Assembly (NCBI RefSeq): GCF_002906155.1
Contig: NZ_MUJK01000001.1
Location: forward strand, 620,001-684,000
Length of the DNA stretch: 64,000 nt
Direction: 5' to 3'
From: Pseudomonas laurylsulfativorans
GTDB lineage: Bacteria > Pseudomonadota > Gammaproteobacteria > Pseudomonadales > Pseudomonadaceae
Shown: positions 53,504-62,323 of the stretch, one piece after another
How the letters are laid out: every line of letters begins with the position of its first letter
Numbering within the stretch: position 1 is the stretch's first letter
The notes under the pieces: generated by a model
Seen by the model: only the letters and a program-made list of their open reading frames with translations
What the model was told of the DNA's origin: nothing
Databases searched by the model: none
Program-made: the position numbers and the translations under genes

Positions 53504-53595
53504 AGGCATGGGCTTCATGTGGAATCAAACCAAGTGAACCGGCTAACCGAAACACCCTTGTCGTCCAATAGCCACTCATACGCGCATTGATGTTG

Positions 53596-54513
53596 CTACC
53601 CCTGCCCTCGCAGCACCGAAATATCTCTCTTGGGGGGTACACCAAACAGACGGCTGTACTCACGACTGAACTGCGACGGGCTTTCATATCCGACCTTGAA
53701 GGCCGCACTGGATACGTCCTGGTGTTCATTGAGCATCAGTCGCCTTGCCTCATTCAGTCGCAGCCACTTTTGGTACTGCAACGGGCTCATTGCAGTAAGT
53801 TGGCGGAAGTGGTGGTGAAAGGTCGGCGTGCTCATCTGCACTCGTGCCGCAAGTTCATCAACGCGAAGTCCCGAGGTGTAATTCAACTTCAACCAATCGA
53901 TGGCTTTCGCGATCCGATAACCTTGGCCATCGACAGACGTTATTTGTCGAAGCCGGCTCGCCTGATCACTCTGCAAGAGACGGTAGTGAATCTCCCGTTG
54001 GATCAAGGGGGCGAGAACAGGGATGGACTCCGGCTCATTGAGCAGTGCCAATAAGCGCTCGAATGACGCCAGCATTGCCGGGGTCACTGAACCAATTCCT
54101 ACCCCCTTCGCAACGGATCGATCACGGGTTGGCGGCAGGTCACTTTGCGCTATCAACTCAGCCAGCATGCGCAGATCAAGTTTCAACGTCAGCCCCACGC
54201 ATGGCTGTTCCGGGCTTGCAGCTAGCACTTCTGAATTGGCAGGCAAGTCCAATGAGGTGATCAGAAATCGCGACCTGTCATAGGGGTAGCCTTCGCCACC
54301 TACCCAGAGCTGTTTCTCACCTTGGGCGACGAGGATGATGCTTGGCTCGACCATGCAGACGATGGGCGGTGCTGGATGTTCGCGCCTGAAGAAGCCGAGG
54401 CCTGTAATGGCCGTTGCATAATCACCTGGTTTCGAGATCTGCCCGCCGATGATCTGCGCAAGCTTTTCTTGTGGCAATGTCTGTTGAGAATCGGTGCTGG
54501 ATTTGTTCGTCAT
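53596..54513 (-). CDS. AraC-family transcriptional regulator
   Basis: A 305-residue regulator with an AraC_N cupin-type ligand domain (PIVCMVEPSIILVAQGEKQLWVGGE) and a C-terminal pair of HTH motifs (RVDELAARVQMSTPTFHHHFRQLTAMSPLQYQKWLRLNEARRLML, then SSAAFKVGYESPSQFSREYSRLFG). The ATG at 54513 fits the family. It is divergent from the zinc alcohol dehydrogenase at 54679, which it probably controls, as in many YahK-type loci. Confidence 0.9.
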   Translation of the reverse strand: MTNKSSTDSQQTLPQEKLAQIIGGQISKPGDYATAITGLGFFRREHPAPPIVCMVEPSIILVAQGEKQLWVGGEGYPYDRSRFLITSLDLPANSEVLAASPEQPCVGLTLKLDLRMLAELIAQSDLPPTRDRSVAKGVGIGSVTPAMLASFERLLALLNEPESIPVLAPLIQREIHYRLLQSDQASRLRQITSVDGQGYRIAKAIDWLKLNYTSGLRVDELAARVQMSTPTFHHHFRQLTAMSPLQYQKWLRLNEARRLMLNEHQDVSSAAFKVGYESPSQFSREYSRLFGVPPKRDISVLRGQG

Positions 54514-54678
54514 ATGCGTCTTGTACCTCTTCACCGAACTCTAACTCGTCAGCTCCCGACCGTCCTGCAAAAAAACAGAGACTCATAGAATCAGGCAAGC
54601 AATCCAGAGGAATGCACTACAGAGAGCCTAGGCAGACCGGGAAAATGTCCATCCGACAAATCCTTTGAGGTCTCTCCC

Positions 54679-55728
54679 ATGCTTGTACAAGCCTATGGCG
54701 CTCACGCTGGTGACAAACCCCTAGAGCCGTTGAAGATCAACCGCCGCACGCCTGCAGCCCATGATGTTCAGATCGATATCGCCTTCTGTGGCATCTGCCA
54801 TTCGGATTTGCACCAAGTGCGCGCCGAGTGGGCAGGCACACAGTTTCCCTGTGTCCCGGGCCACGAAATTGTCGGCCGTGTGTCGGCGGTGGGCGCGCAT
54901 GTTGCGGATTTCAAAGTCGGCGATCTGGTCGGTGTCGGCTGCGTCGTCGACAGCTGCAAACACTGCGACGACTGTGACACAGGCCTGGAAAACTACTGCG
55001 ACGAGATGGTCGGCACCTACAACTTCCCGACACCGGATGCACCTGGCTGGACGTTGGGCGGCTACTCGCAAAACATCGTGGTGCATGAGCGCTACGTATT
55101 ACGCATCCGCCATCCTGAGGCGCAACTAGCTGCCGTGGCCCCGCTGCTGTGCGCTGGCATCACCACCTACTCGCCTCTGCGTCACTGGAACGCCGGCCCT
55201 GGCAAGAAAATAGGTGTGGTCGGCATCGGTGGTCTGGGTCACATGGGCATCAAGTTGGCCCATGCAATGGGTGCCCACGTCGTGGCTTTCACCACCTCTG
55301 AATCCAAGCGCGAGGCGGCAAAGGCGTTAGGCGCCGATGAGGTCGTCGTATCGCGCAACGCTGAAGAAATGGCTGCACATACCAAGAGTTTCGACTTCAT
55401 TCTCAACACCGTCGCAGCCCCCCACGATCTTGATGCTTTTCTTGTACTGCTCAAGCGTGATGGTGCGCTGACGCTGGTCGGGGCACCGGCCTCGCCGCAT
55501 CCGTCACCCAACGTCTTCAACCTGATCATGAAACGCCGAACGATTGCCGGCTCGATGATCGGTGGCATCCCGGAAACACAGGAGATGCTCGATTTCTGCG
55601 CCGAGCACGGCATCGTCGCCGACATCGAACTGGTTCGAGCAGACCAGATAAATGAATCCTACGAGCGAATGCTCAAGGGTGACGTCAAGTATCGCTTCGT
55701 GATCGACAACGCCACCTTGGTGGGTTGA
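54679..55728 (+). CDS. NAD(P)-dependent zinc alcohol dehydrogenase (YahK/CAD type)
   Basis: A 349-residue medium-chain dehydrogenase. Catalytic zinc ligands are in FCGICHSDLHQ and PGHEIVGRV. The structural-zinc cysteines lie in CKHCDDCDTGLENYC, and the cofactor motif is GVVGIGGLGHMGIKLAHAMGA. YahK-like enzymes reduce a broad set of aldehydes with NADPH. GAGG precedes the ATG. Its last 70 bases are duplicated as a stray fragment at 42368. A drug-efflux-like MFS gene follows, suggesting an aldehyde-stress response unit. Confidence 0.92.
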   Translation: MLVQAYGAHAGDKPLEPLKINRRTPAAHDVQIDIAFCGICHSDLHQVRAEWAGTQFPCVPGHEIVGRVSAVGAHVADFKVGDLVGVGCVVDSCKHCDDCDTGLENYCDEMVGTYNFPTPDAPGWTLGGYSQNIVVHERYVLRIRHPEAQLAAVAPLLCAGITTYSPLRHWNAGPGKKIGVVGIGGLGHMGIKLAHAMGAHVVAFTTSESKREAAKALGADEVVVSRNAEEMAAHTKSFDFILNTVAAPHDLDAFLVLLKRDGALTLVGAPASPHPSPNVFNLIMKRRTIAGSMIGGIPETQEMLDFCAEHGIVADIELVRADQINESYERMLKGDVKYRFVIDNATLVG

Positions 55729-55881
55729 GCGTCCGGGCTTCAGCCTCATTCCATTCGCCAAGTTGGCCACGTTCTTCAAAAGCAACCTGAACCAGCCCGT
55801 TCGGTGCCCTGGGCGGGCATCGTTTCTCACGTAGCCTCGTCCTCGGGGCTACGACGCTTCGCGCAATACAGGATTCAAACA

Positions 55882-57081
55882 ATGACTGATCACATCATCC
55901 CAGCATCCCTTAAATCATGGGGTGCCGTACTTGCCATGTCGCTCGCCGCCTTCGTGCTGGTGGCATCGGAGTTCATGCCCGTCAGCCTGCTGACACCCAT
56001 TGCCGCCGATCTGCATATCACCGAAGGACAAGCCGGTCAGGGCATTTCCGTTTCGGGGCTGTTTGCCTTATTCACCAGCCTTCTTATCCCGCTGGCGGCG
56101 GCGCGGGTTGACCGTAAACCGCTGCTTCTTTCACTGACGCTGTTGATGATCCTTTCCGGAACAGTGGTCGCGTTCGCACCGAACTACGGGGTATTCATGA
56201 TCGGGCGCGCACTGATTGGTGTTGCGATTGGTGGCTTCTGGTCACTGTCGGCGGCAACCGCCATGCGCCTTGTGCCGGATGATCAGGTCACACGCGCCAT
56301 GGCAATCGTCAACGGCGGCAACGCTTTGGCGACTGTGATTGCAGCACCACTGGGCAGTTTTCTCGGCGCCTTGATTGGCTGGCGCGGTGCATTCTTGTGC
56401 GTCATCCCAGTTGCGATAGTCGCTTGTGTATGGCTGTCTGTAAGCCTTCCATCCATGAAATCGCAAAGCGGTTCAGGCACTGGAAACGTCTTCAGATTGA
56501 TGAAAAGCGTACCGGTCGCGCTAGGCATGGTGGCGGTCAGCGTGTTTTTCATGGGCCAGTTCATGCTGTTTACCTATCTGCGCCCGTTTCTTGAAACGGT
56601 CACGCACGTCAGTGTTTCCATGCTGTCATTGATGTTGCTCGTCCTGGGCCTCGCGGGCCTCGCAGGAACCTTCCTGATTGAGACATTTTTGAAAAATGGC
56701 CTGTATCGAACCCTCATCGTCATCCCGATCATTATGGCGATGATTGCACTGGCGCTTGTTTCATTCGGTAGCTCTGCTGCCACCACAACTGTCTTGCTGG
56801 GCCTATGGGGACTGGTTGCGACTGCAGCGCCCGTGGGATGGTGGACATGGCTGGCAAGAACGTTGCCAGACTCTGCTGAAGCGGGAGGCGGCTTAATGGT
56901 GGCGATCATCCAACTCGCTATTGCGTCTGGCGCAACCGTTGGCGGGCTGGTCTTCGACTTGAGTGGCTATCGAGCGACCTTCGAATTGAGCGCCACTTTG
57001 CTAGGCGTGGCGGCCGTTCTTGCCTTCCTGGCTGCACGCGCAGCATCGCGCGAGCCTGTTGCATCGGTAAGCATTGCTTGA
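55882..57081 (+). CDS. MFS transporter (drug/nucleoside efflux type)
   Basis: A 399-residue major-facilitator protein with 12 hydrophobic segments, starting near SWGAVLAMSLAAFVLVASEFMPVSLLTPIAADL. The motif after helix 5 region reads GRALIGVAIGGFWSLSAATAMRLVP, typical of YdhP/NepI-like efflux proteins for purine nucleosides and sugars or drugs. AGGA precedes the ATG at 55882. It follows the alcohol dehydrogenase by about 150 bases and ends at a good terminator. Confidence 0.85.
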   Translation: MTDHIIPASLKSWGAVLAMSLAAFVLVASEFMPVSLLTPIAADLHITEGQAGQGISVSGLFALFTSLLIPLAAARVDRKPLLLSLTLLMILSGTVVAFAPNYGVFMIGRALIGVAIGGFWSLSAATAMRLVPDDQVTRAMAIVNGGNALATVIAAPLGSFLGALIGWRGAFLCVIPVAIVACVWLSVSLPSMKSQSGSGTGNVFRLMKSVPVALGMVAVSVFFMGQFMLFTYLRPFLETVTHVSVSMLSLMLLVLGLAGLAGTFLIETFLKNGLYRTLIVIPIIMAMIALALVSFGSSAATTTVLLGLWGLVATAAPVGWWTWLARTLPDSAEAGGGLMVAIIQLAIASGATVGGLVFDLSGYRATFELSATLLGVAAVLAFLAARAASREPVASVSIA

Positions 57082-57086
57082 AATCA

Positions 57087-57120
57087 CCGCAAGACACGCC
57101 AAGGCATGTCTTGCGGTTTC
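57087..57120 (+). terminator. Intrinsic terminator of the MFS gene
   Basis: CCGCAAGACA pairs exactly with TGTCTTGCGG over a 10-base loop, then TTTC, 5 bases after the stop. Confidence 0.75.
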
Positions 57121-57154
57121 GGTGGAGGATATGCTCGCAGGTTGGACGTGACTG

Positions 57155-57480
57155 TCAGCGTGCGCTGTCGATGATTTGGCCACCGTCTGGCGTCAGGCTG
57201 TACCCGGTCAGGAACTGCGCATCCTTGCTGGCAAGGAACAGCACGACCGGCGCAATATCCTCTTCGGGCGATCCTTAACGGCCAAGTGCGTTAGTGGGTG
57301 CGGGCGCATTGGCCGCTGCTCCCAAGTGTCTGCAATTGGCATGACATTGTTTACAGTGATTTTGTCAGCGCCCCACTCCCTAGCCGCCGAACGAGTCAGG
57401 GCCCGCACCGCCGCCTTTGCCATGTTGTATGGGGCATAACCCTGCAAGCCGATGACACCGGCCAGCTATCGTGTGGCGGT
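57155..57480 (-). pseudogene. Short-chain dehydrogenase (SDR) remnant, C-terminal half, frameshifted
   Basis: On the minus strand one frame reads IAGVIGLQGYAPYNMAKAAV (the SDR catalytic YxxxK) and TRSAAREWGADKITVNNVMP. A second frame continues GSPEEDIAPVVLFLASKDAQ, then LTGYSLTPDGGQI and a stop at 57155. The N-terminal cofactor domain is missing and at least one frameshift breaks the rest, so the gene is dead. Confidence 0.8.
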
Positions 57481-57540
57481 TGACAACAACGGAGCTATGT
57501 CAAAGGCAGGGTTTCAAAAGGTGATCTAACCCCTGCCCAT

Positions 57541-58041
57541 TCACTCCTTGCTCGATTTGGGTATCGCGATACGGCTACTGGTCTTGACCTCGCGTAAAGC
57601 CAGACTGGACTGGATGGACGCAATACCCACCTGACGCCTGAGCACCTGCTCGATAAAGTCACTGTAGCTATCAAGATCCTCTGCCAACACTTGCAGCACG
57701 TAATCGGCATCCCCGGTGATCTTGTGACAGGACAACACTTCAGGCAATTGCGCAATCACCGCCTCGAAAGCGTCGGGAGCGTGATCGGCGTGGGTGGAAA
57801 AACGGATGTGCACAAACGCCATGATATCCAACCCCAGCATTCGTCGATCAAGGTTCGCCTGATAGCCCTTGATCACGCCCGCCTCCTCCATTCTCTTACG
57901 TCGCCTCCAGCAAGGTGTCAGGCTTAACGACAAACGCTCACTGAGCTCAGCATTGGAAATGCTCGCATCCTCTTGCAGCAATGCGAGGATTGCCAAGTCG
58001 GTATCGTCGAGACTGATGCGTTTGGATGATTTTTTCTGCAT
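57541..58041 (-). CDS. Lrp/AsnC family transcriptional regulator
   Basis: A 166-residue regulator with HTH (DTDLAILALLQEDASISNAELSERLSLSLTPCWRRRKRM) and RAM domain (ITGDADYVLQVLAED). AGGA precedes the ATG. It is divergent from the amidohydrolase, cyclodeaminase and permease genes, which it probably regulates in response to ornithine or a related amino acid. Confidence 0.92.
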   Translation of the reverse strand: MQKKSSKRISLDDTDLAILALLQEDASISNAELSERLSLSLTPCWRRRKRMEEAGVIKGYQANLDRRMLGLDIMAFVHIRFSTHADHAPDAFEAVIAQLPEVLSCHKITGDADYVLQVLAEDLDSYSDFIEQVLRRQVGIASIQSSLALREVKTSSRIAIPKSSKE

Positions 58042-58160
58042 TTCGCACTTCCTGAGTAAATCCGCCCGAATAATCTAGTAAACCACGAAAACAAAGCAAA
58101 GAAAGCGCACCAAAGCCGGAACAGAATATTTGCACTGGCTCACATTAACGGATGCGCAGA

Positions 58161-59195
58161 ATGTTTACAGTTTTCAGTGATTCCCACCGCTTGCACCACG
58201 GCACCGAATTGAAAGACGGCGTGCTCAAGCCCTCGTTCGAACAGCCCAGTCGAGCCGATACCGTCCATAACCGTGTCAAGCAGGTAGGCCTTGGCCAGAT
58301 CATCGAGCCGCGAGCATTTGACCGGTCGTGTTACGTCAATGCGCACAGCGAGCGCTACGTCAGCTTTCTTGAAAGCGCCTGGTCAGAATGGTGCGCGACC
58401 GGACGTACGCACGATGCCCTACCGCTGGTATGGCCAGTGCGTGACCTGTCCAACGAGCAAGTCCCGACGTTCATCGACGGCAAGCTCGGCTTCTATGCCA
58501 TGGACGCTGGCTCCCCGATTACCGCCACCACTTGGCAAGCGGTGAAAACCAGTGCAGACATCGCCCTCACCGGCCTGGCGCTGATCGATGAAGGACACGA
58601 CAGTGCTTTTGCCCTGTGCCGGCCGCCCGGCCATCACGCAGCGCGTGAATACATGGGCGGCTATTGCTATCTCAACAACGCCGCCATAGCTGCACAGCAG
58701 GCCATTACCCAAGGTGCCCAGCGTGTCGCCGTACTGGACGTCGACTTTCATCACGGAAACGGCACCCAGAACATTTTCTACGAGCGCAGTGACGTCATGT
58801 TTGTCTCGCTGCACGGCGAACCGGCGGTGTCCTACCCGTACTACTCAGGCTACAGCCACGAAGTCGGCGCAGGGCAAGGCGAAGGATACAACCTGAACTA
58901 CCCGATGCCGAAAAACACCACGTGGGAAAGCTACCGCAACGCCCTTTTACACGCCTGCAAGAAACTCCAGCAATTTGGGCCTGAAGTGCTGGTTATTTCA
59001 CTGGGCGTCGACACGTTCAAGGACGACCCCATCAGTCACTTCCTGCTGGAGAGTGAAGACTTCATCGGCATCGGAGAGCTGATCGCGAGCGTCGGCTGCC
59101 CCACCCTATTCGTCATGGAAGGCGGCTACATGGTCGATGAGATCGGGATCAATGCGGTCAACGTACTGCATGGCTACGAGAGCAAACGCGCCTGA
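58161..59195 (+). CDS. Acetylpolyamine amidohydrolase (class II histone-deacetylase-like)
   Basis: A 344-residue zinc amidohydrolase, similar throughout to Mycoplana acetylpolyamine amidohydrolase. It contains ALCRPPGHHAAREYMGGYCYLNNAAIAAQ (catalytic His pair), VLDVDFHHGNGTQNIFYERSDV (zinc Asp and His) and VISLGVDTFKDDPISHF (second zinc Asp region), ending in VMEGGY. It removes acetyl groups from N-acetyl-putrescine or -cadaverine-like compounds. I prefer the ATG at 58161 with GGAT upstream; another in-frame ATG is at 58152. It leads an operon with ornithine cyclodeaminase and a permease. Confidence 0.9.
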   Translation: MFTVFSDSHRLHHGTELKDGVLKPSFEQPSRADTVHNRVKQVGLGQIIEPRAFDRSCYVNAHSERYVSFLESAWSEWCATGRTHDALPLVWPVRDLSNEQVPTFIDGKLGFYAMDAGSPITATTWQAVKTSADIALTGLALIDEGHDSAFALCRPPGHHAAREYMGGYCYLNNAAIAAQQAITQGAQRVAVLDVDFHHGNGTQNIFYERSDVMFVSLHGEPAVSYPYYSGYSHEVGAGQGEGYNLNYPMPKNTTWESYRNALLHACKKLQQFGPEVLVISLGVDTFKDDPISHFLLESEDFIGIGELIASVGCPTLFVMEGGYMVDEIGINAVNVLHGYESKRA

Positions 59196-59245
59196 GTCAT
59201 CCCCTCAATCGCAACGCTTCAACTATTGAATCGGAGAATAAAAAC

Positions 59246-60301
59246 ATGACTCTTTTTATAGACGTCGATCATGCTGCACGCCTGTTCGCCACGGTGGGAA
59301 TCCGCCGGGCAATCCGTGAAATGGCCACTTACATCGAAGCGGACTATTTGCGCTGGGCACAGTTTGATAAGTCGCCCCGTACCGCCAATCATTCGGCCGA
59401 CGGTGTGATCGAGTTGATGCCCACCGACGATGGCCAACAGTACTCCTTCAAATACGTGAATGGTCATCCGGGCAACGGTCAAAGCAATTTGCTGACGGTC
59501 ATGGCCTTCGGTGTCCTGGCCGATGTCCACAGTGGTTATCCAACCTTACTCAGTGAACTGACGCTGACCACCGCCCTGCGCACGGCAGCGACTTCCGCAT
59601 TGGTCGCACAATCTCTAGTGCGTCCAGGTGCAAGCGCCATGGCAATCATCGGTAATGGTGCCCAGAGTGAATTTCAGGCCCTCGCCTTCCACGAAATGCT
59701 GGGCATCAATGAAATCCGCATTTTCGATCTTGATCGCGACGCTTCACTCAAGTTGAAGCAGAACCTCGCTGCATTCCCTGCAATAGAGGTGATTATGGCC
59801 AACTCGATACAAGAAGCGGTCAAGGGAGCGAACATCGTCACCACGGTCACCGCAGACAAAGCCTATGCAACGATTCTGACGCCCGAGATGATTGAGCCCG
59901 GCATGCATATCAACGCCGTAGGCGGTGACTGCCCAGGCAAGACCGAACTGCACGCCGAAATACTGCGAAACGCCCGGGTCATCGTTGAATTCGAACCACA
60001 AACCCGGATTGAAGGCGAAATTCAACAGCTGGAAGCCGACTCTCCCGTCGTCGAATTCTTCCGGATTGTTCAGGGCGAAGTCCCAGGCCGCGAGAACGAC
60101 GCACAGGTCACCGTGTTCGATTCGGTGGGTTTTGCCCTCGAAGACTTTTCGTCACTGCGCTACGTGTATGACCTGGCGCGGGAGCATGCAATCGGTGAGC
60201 GCATCCATCTGGTGCCGACGCCTGCCAACATAAAAAACCTCTACCAGCTGCTTGATCAGCAGCCAGCAATCGTCCCCTCACGCTTGCGCACAGTGAGTTG
60301 A
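59246..60301 (+). CDS. ocd: Ornithine cyclodeaminase family protein
   Basis: A 351-residue enzyme of the OCD/mu-crystallin family: ADYLRWAQFDKSPRTANHS near the start, LTTALRTAATSALVAQSLVRP, the NAD motif AIIGNGAQSEFQALAFH and INAVGGDCPGKTELHAEILR with the conserved catalytic Asp. True ornithine cyclodeaminases convert ornithine to proline and ammonia; this long form with GGDCPGKTEL matches them rather than the shorter alanine-dehydrogenase-like members. GGAG precedes the ATG, 50 bases after the amidohydrolase stop. Confidence 0.9.
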   Translation: MTLFIDVDHAARLFATVGIRRAIREMATYIEADYLRWAQFDKSPRTANHSADGVIELMPTDDGQQYSFKYVNGHPGNGQSNLLTVMAFGVLADVHSGYPTLLSELTLTTALRTAATSALVAQSLVRPGASAMAIIGNGAQSEFQALAFHEMLGINEIRIFDLDRDASLKLKQNLAAFPAIEVIMANSIQEAVKGANIVTTVTADKAYATILTPEMIEPGMHINAVGGDCPGKTELHAEILRNARVIVEFEPQTRIEGEIQQLEADSPVVEFFRIVQGEVPGRENDAQVTVFDSVGFALEDFSSLRYVYDLAREHAIGERIHLVPTPANIKNLYQLLDQQPAIVPSRLRTVS

Positions 60302-60476
60302 TAGCCATCGGTGATGCCCCTGAGCAAAGTGCCAAGGGGCTACTCACCGTGTGAGTGGACGACCCACCCTGCCGCCCGCAAACCACCACCGTCAGTAGCC
60401 GTTGCATCTCCAACAAGAACGCTAGACACCCACTTTTCTGCCAAAACTCAAAAACATAAAATCAAGAGGTTTTGTA

Positions 60477-61892
60477 ATGAAATCGACTCCTTCCGAGCGG
60501 GTTGAACAGCCCGCGCTGCAGCGAACGCTCAGCAATCGTCACATTCAGTTAATGGCCATGGGAGGCGCCATCGGTACCGGCCTGTTTATGGGTTCCGGGA
60601 AGATCATCGCCCTCTCCGGCACGTCGATCATCCTCATCTATATGATCATCGGTCTGTTCGTCTATTTCGTCATGCGTGCCATGGGCGAGATGTTACTTTC
60701 CAACTTGAACTTCAAAACCTTCGCGGATTTTGCCGGTGCCTATCTTGGCCCACGCGCAGCATTCTTTCTCGGCTGGTCATACTGGCTAAGCTGGAGCGTT
60801 GCCGTAATAGGTGATGCCGTCGTGGTGGGTGGATTTTTTCAGTATTGGTTCCCCGATGTACCCGCCTGGATACCGGCGATCGGCATGCTGATGACACTGT
60901 TCGCCTTGAACGTGCTGACTGTCAGGCTCTTCGGTGAAGTGGAGTTCTGGTTTGCGATCATCAAGATCATTGCCGTCGTCGCCCTGATTGGCGTGAGCAT
61001 GGTGCTGATTGCCAGCTCCTTTGTCTCACCCAGTGGCGTCACCGCATCCCTGAACCACTTGCTGGATAAACAGGCCGCCTTCCCCAATGGCCTGTTCGGT
61101 TTCTTTGCCGGGTTCCAGATGGCGATTTTCTCTTTTGCGGGCACCGAACTGATCGGCACTGCAGCCGCCGAAACGCGCGCGCCCGAAAAGACCCTGCCTA
61201 AAGCCATCAACTCGATTCCGCTGAGAATCATCCTGTTTTATGTGCTGGCACTGGCCTGCATTATTGCAGTGACTTCCTGGCAACAGGTTTCGCCCAACAA
61301 GAGCCCCTTCGTCGAGCTGTTTCTGGTTGCGGGGTTTCCCGCAGCAGCCGGTATCGTCAACTTTGTGGTGCTGACATCCGCCGCCTCATCGGCCAACAGC
61401 GGCGTATTTTCGTCCAGCCGCATGCTGTTTGGACTGGCCAATCAGGACAACGCTCCAGGGATTTTCCGGCGCCTGTCGACCAATAGCGTGCCTTTACTGA
61501 GCCTGGCCTTCACCACACTGTTGATGCTGGTGGGCGTGCTGCTGCTGTTCATCGTTCCAGAAGTCATGACCGCGTTCACCATCGTCTCTACCGTGTCAGC
61601 AATCCTGGTGATCTTCACTTGGTCGACTATCCTCGCTTCGTACATTGCCTATCGCAAAACTCGCCCTGAACTGCATGCGAAATCGATCTACAAGATGCCT
61701 GGTGGCGTACCGATGGCCTGGTTCTCCTTGGCCTTTCTGGGTTTTGTACTTTGTCTGCTGGCATTGAGACCCGACACCCGGATTGCCTTGATGGTCATGC
61801 CGGGGTGGTTCATATGGTTGGCAATTGCTTACCAGTTGACCTGTTCCAGAAAGCCCAAACCCGCTGACGGTTCGGCAAATCAATACAGCTGA
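60477..61892 (+). CDS. AAT-family amino-acid permease
   Basis: A 471-residue transporter with 12 hydrophobic segments, starting RTLSNRHIQLMAMGGAIGTGLFMGSG, then LNFKTFADFAGAYLGPRAAFFLGWSYWLSW. It is closely related to the permease at 35564 (same length and shared blocks such as GFFAGFQ.AIFSFAG and LTSAASSANSG). AGGT precedes the ATG. Its place after ocd suggests ornithine, proline or a related amino acid as cargo, although AAT permeases differ widely. Confidence 0.9.
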   Translation: MKSTPSERVEQPALQRTLSNRHIQLMAMGGAIGTGLFMGSGKIIALSGTSIILIYMIIGLFVYFVMRAMGEMLLSNLNFKTFADFAGAYLGPRAAFFLGWSYWLSWSVAVIGDAVVVGGFFQYWFPDVPAWIPAIGMLMTLFALNVLTVRLFGEVEFWFAIIKIIAVVALIGVSMVLIASSFVSPSGVTASLNHLLDKQAAFPNGLFGFFAGFQMAIFSFAGTELIGTAAAETRAPEKTLPKAINSIPLRIILFYVLALACIIAVTSWQQVSPNKSPFVELFLVAGFPAAAGIVNFVVLTSAASSANSGVFSSSRMLFGLANQDNAPGIFRRLSTNSVPLLSLAFTTLLMLVGVLLLFIVPEVMTAFTIVSTVSAILVIFTWSTILASYIAYRKTRPELHAKSIYKMPGGVPMAWFSLAFLGFVLCLLALRPDTRIALMVMPGWFIWLAIAYQLTCSRKPKPADGSANQYS

Positions 61893-61984
61893 TGCTCATG
61901 GTGCCTTTCGGTGCCGATGAGTGAAGATCGCGTCAGCGACGCGGCACTTCTAGGATGATTACCGGCTTAAGAGCCCCAAGGGAA

Positions 61985-62008
61985 GGCCGTCATATTTCAT
62001 TGACGGCC
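61985..62008. terminator. Hairpin downstream of the mvaT-like remnant and permease
   Basis: GGCCGTCA pairs exactly with TGACGGCC over an 8-base loop. No T-run follows. It could be the old terminator of the silencer gene on the minus strand. Confidence 0.4.
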
Positions 62009-62012
62009 GACT

Positions 62013-62190
62013 CTACGGATGAACGATTCGGCTTGCTGACAAATGCTGAGACACCGTAAGCACAGCACGCAGCCTGGTTTCGAATTCGATCTTTCTCTTG
62101 AGGCCAGCATCGCCTTTCAGTGCTTCGAGAGTTTTAAACGGCTCTGCAAAATGCTTTTCGAGTTGGCGGAATTCAGCGAGCCAGGGCTAT
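62013..62190 (-). pseudogene. Remnant of an H-NS-like silencer gene (mvaT/mvaU/turB family)
   Basis: The minus-strand frame reads EFRQLEKHFAEP, then TLEALKGDAGLKRKIEFETR and LRAVL before a stop. This matches the N-terminal coiled-coil oligomerisation domain of MvaT/TurB proteins (EFRQLE, LK.DAGLK.EIEFE.KLR). A short insertion just after the start region breaks the link to the initiator Met, and the C-terminal DNA-binding domain is absent. It is therefore not a working silencer, though the coiled coil could in principle be dominant-negative if made. The rest of the 430-base gap shows nothing else. Confidence 0.7.
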
Positions 62191-62323
62191 CTCACAAATC
62201 ATCGGGCGTGCACTTCTGAGTAAGTTCGTGCGATCCACTTCCATTTTTTTGGCGCAGGGGAACATCGGGCGTCAGATAAAAACGTCCACCCGATGGGAGC
62301 CGATGGCAATTTACCTTGCAGGT

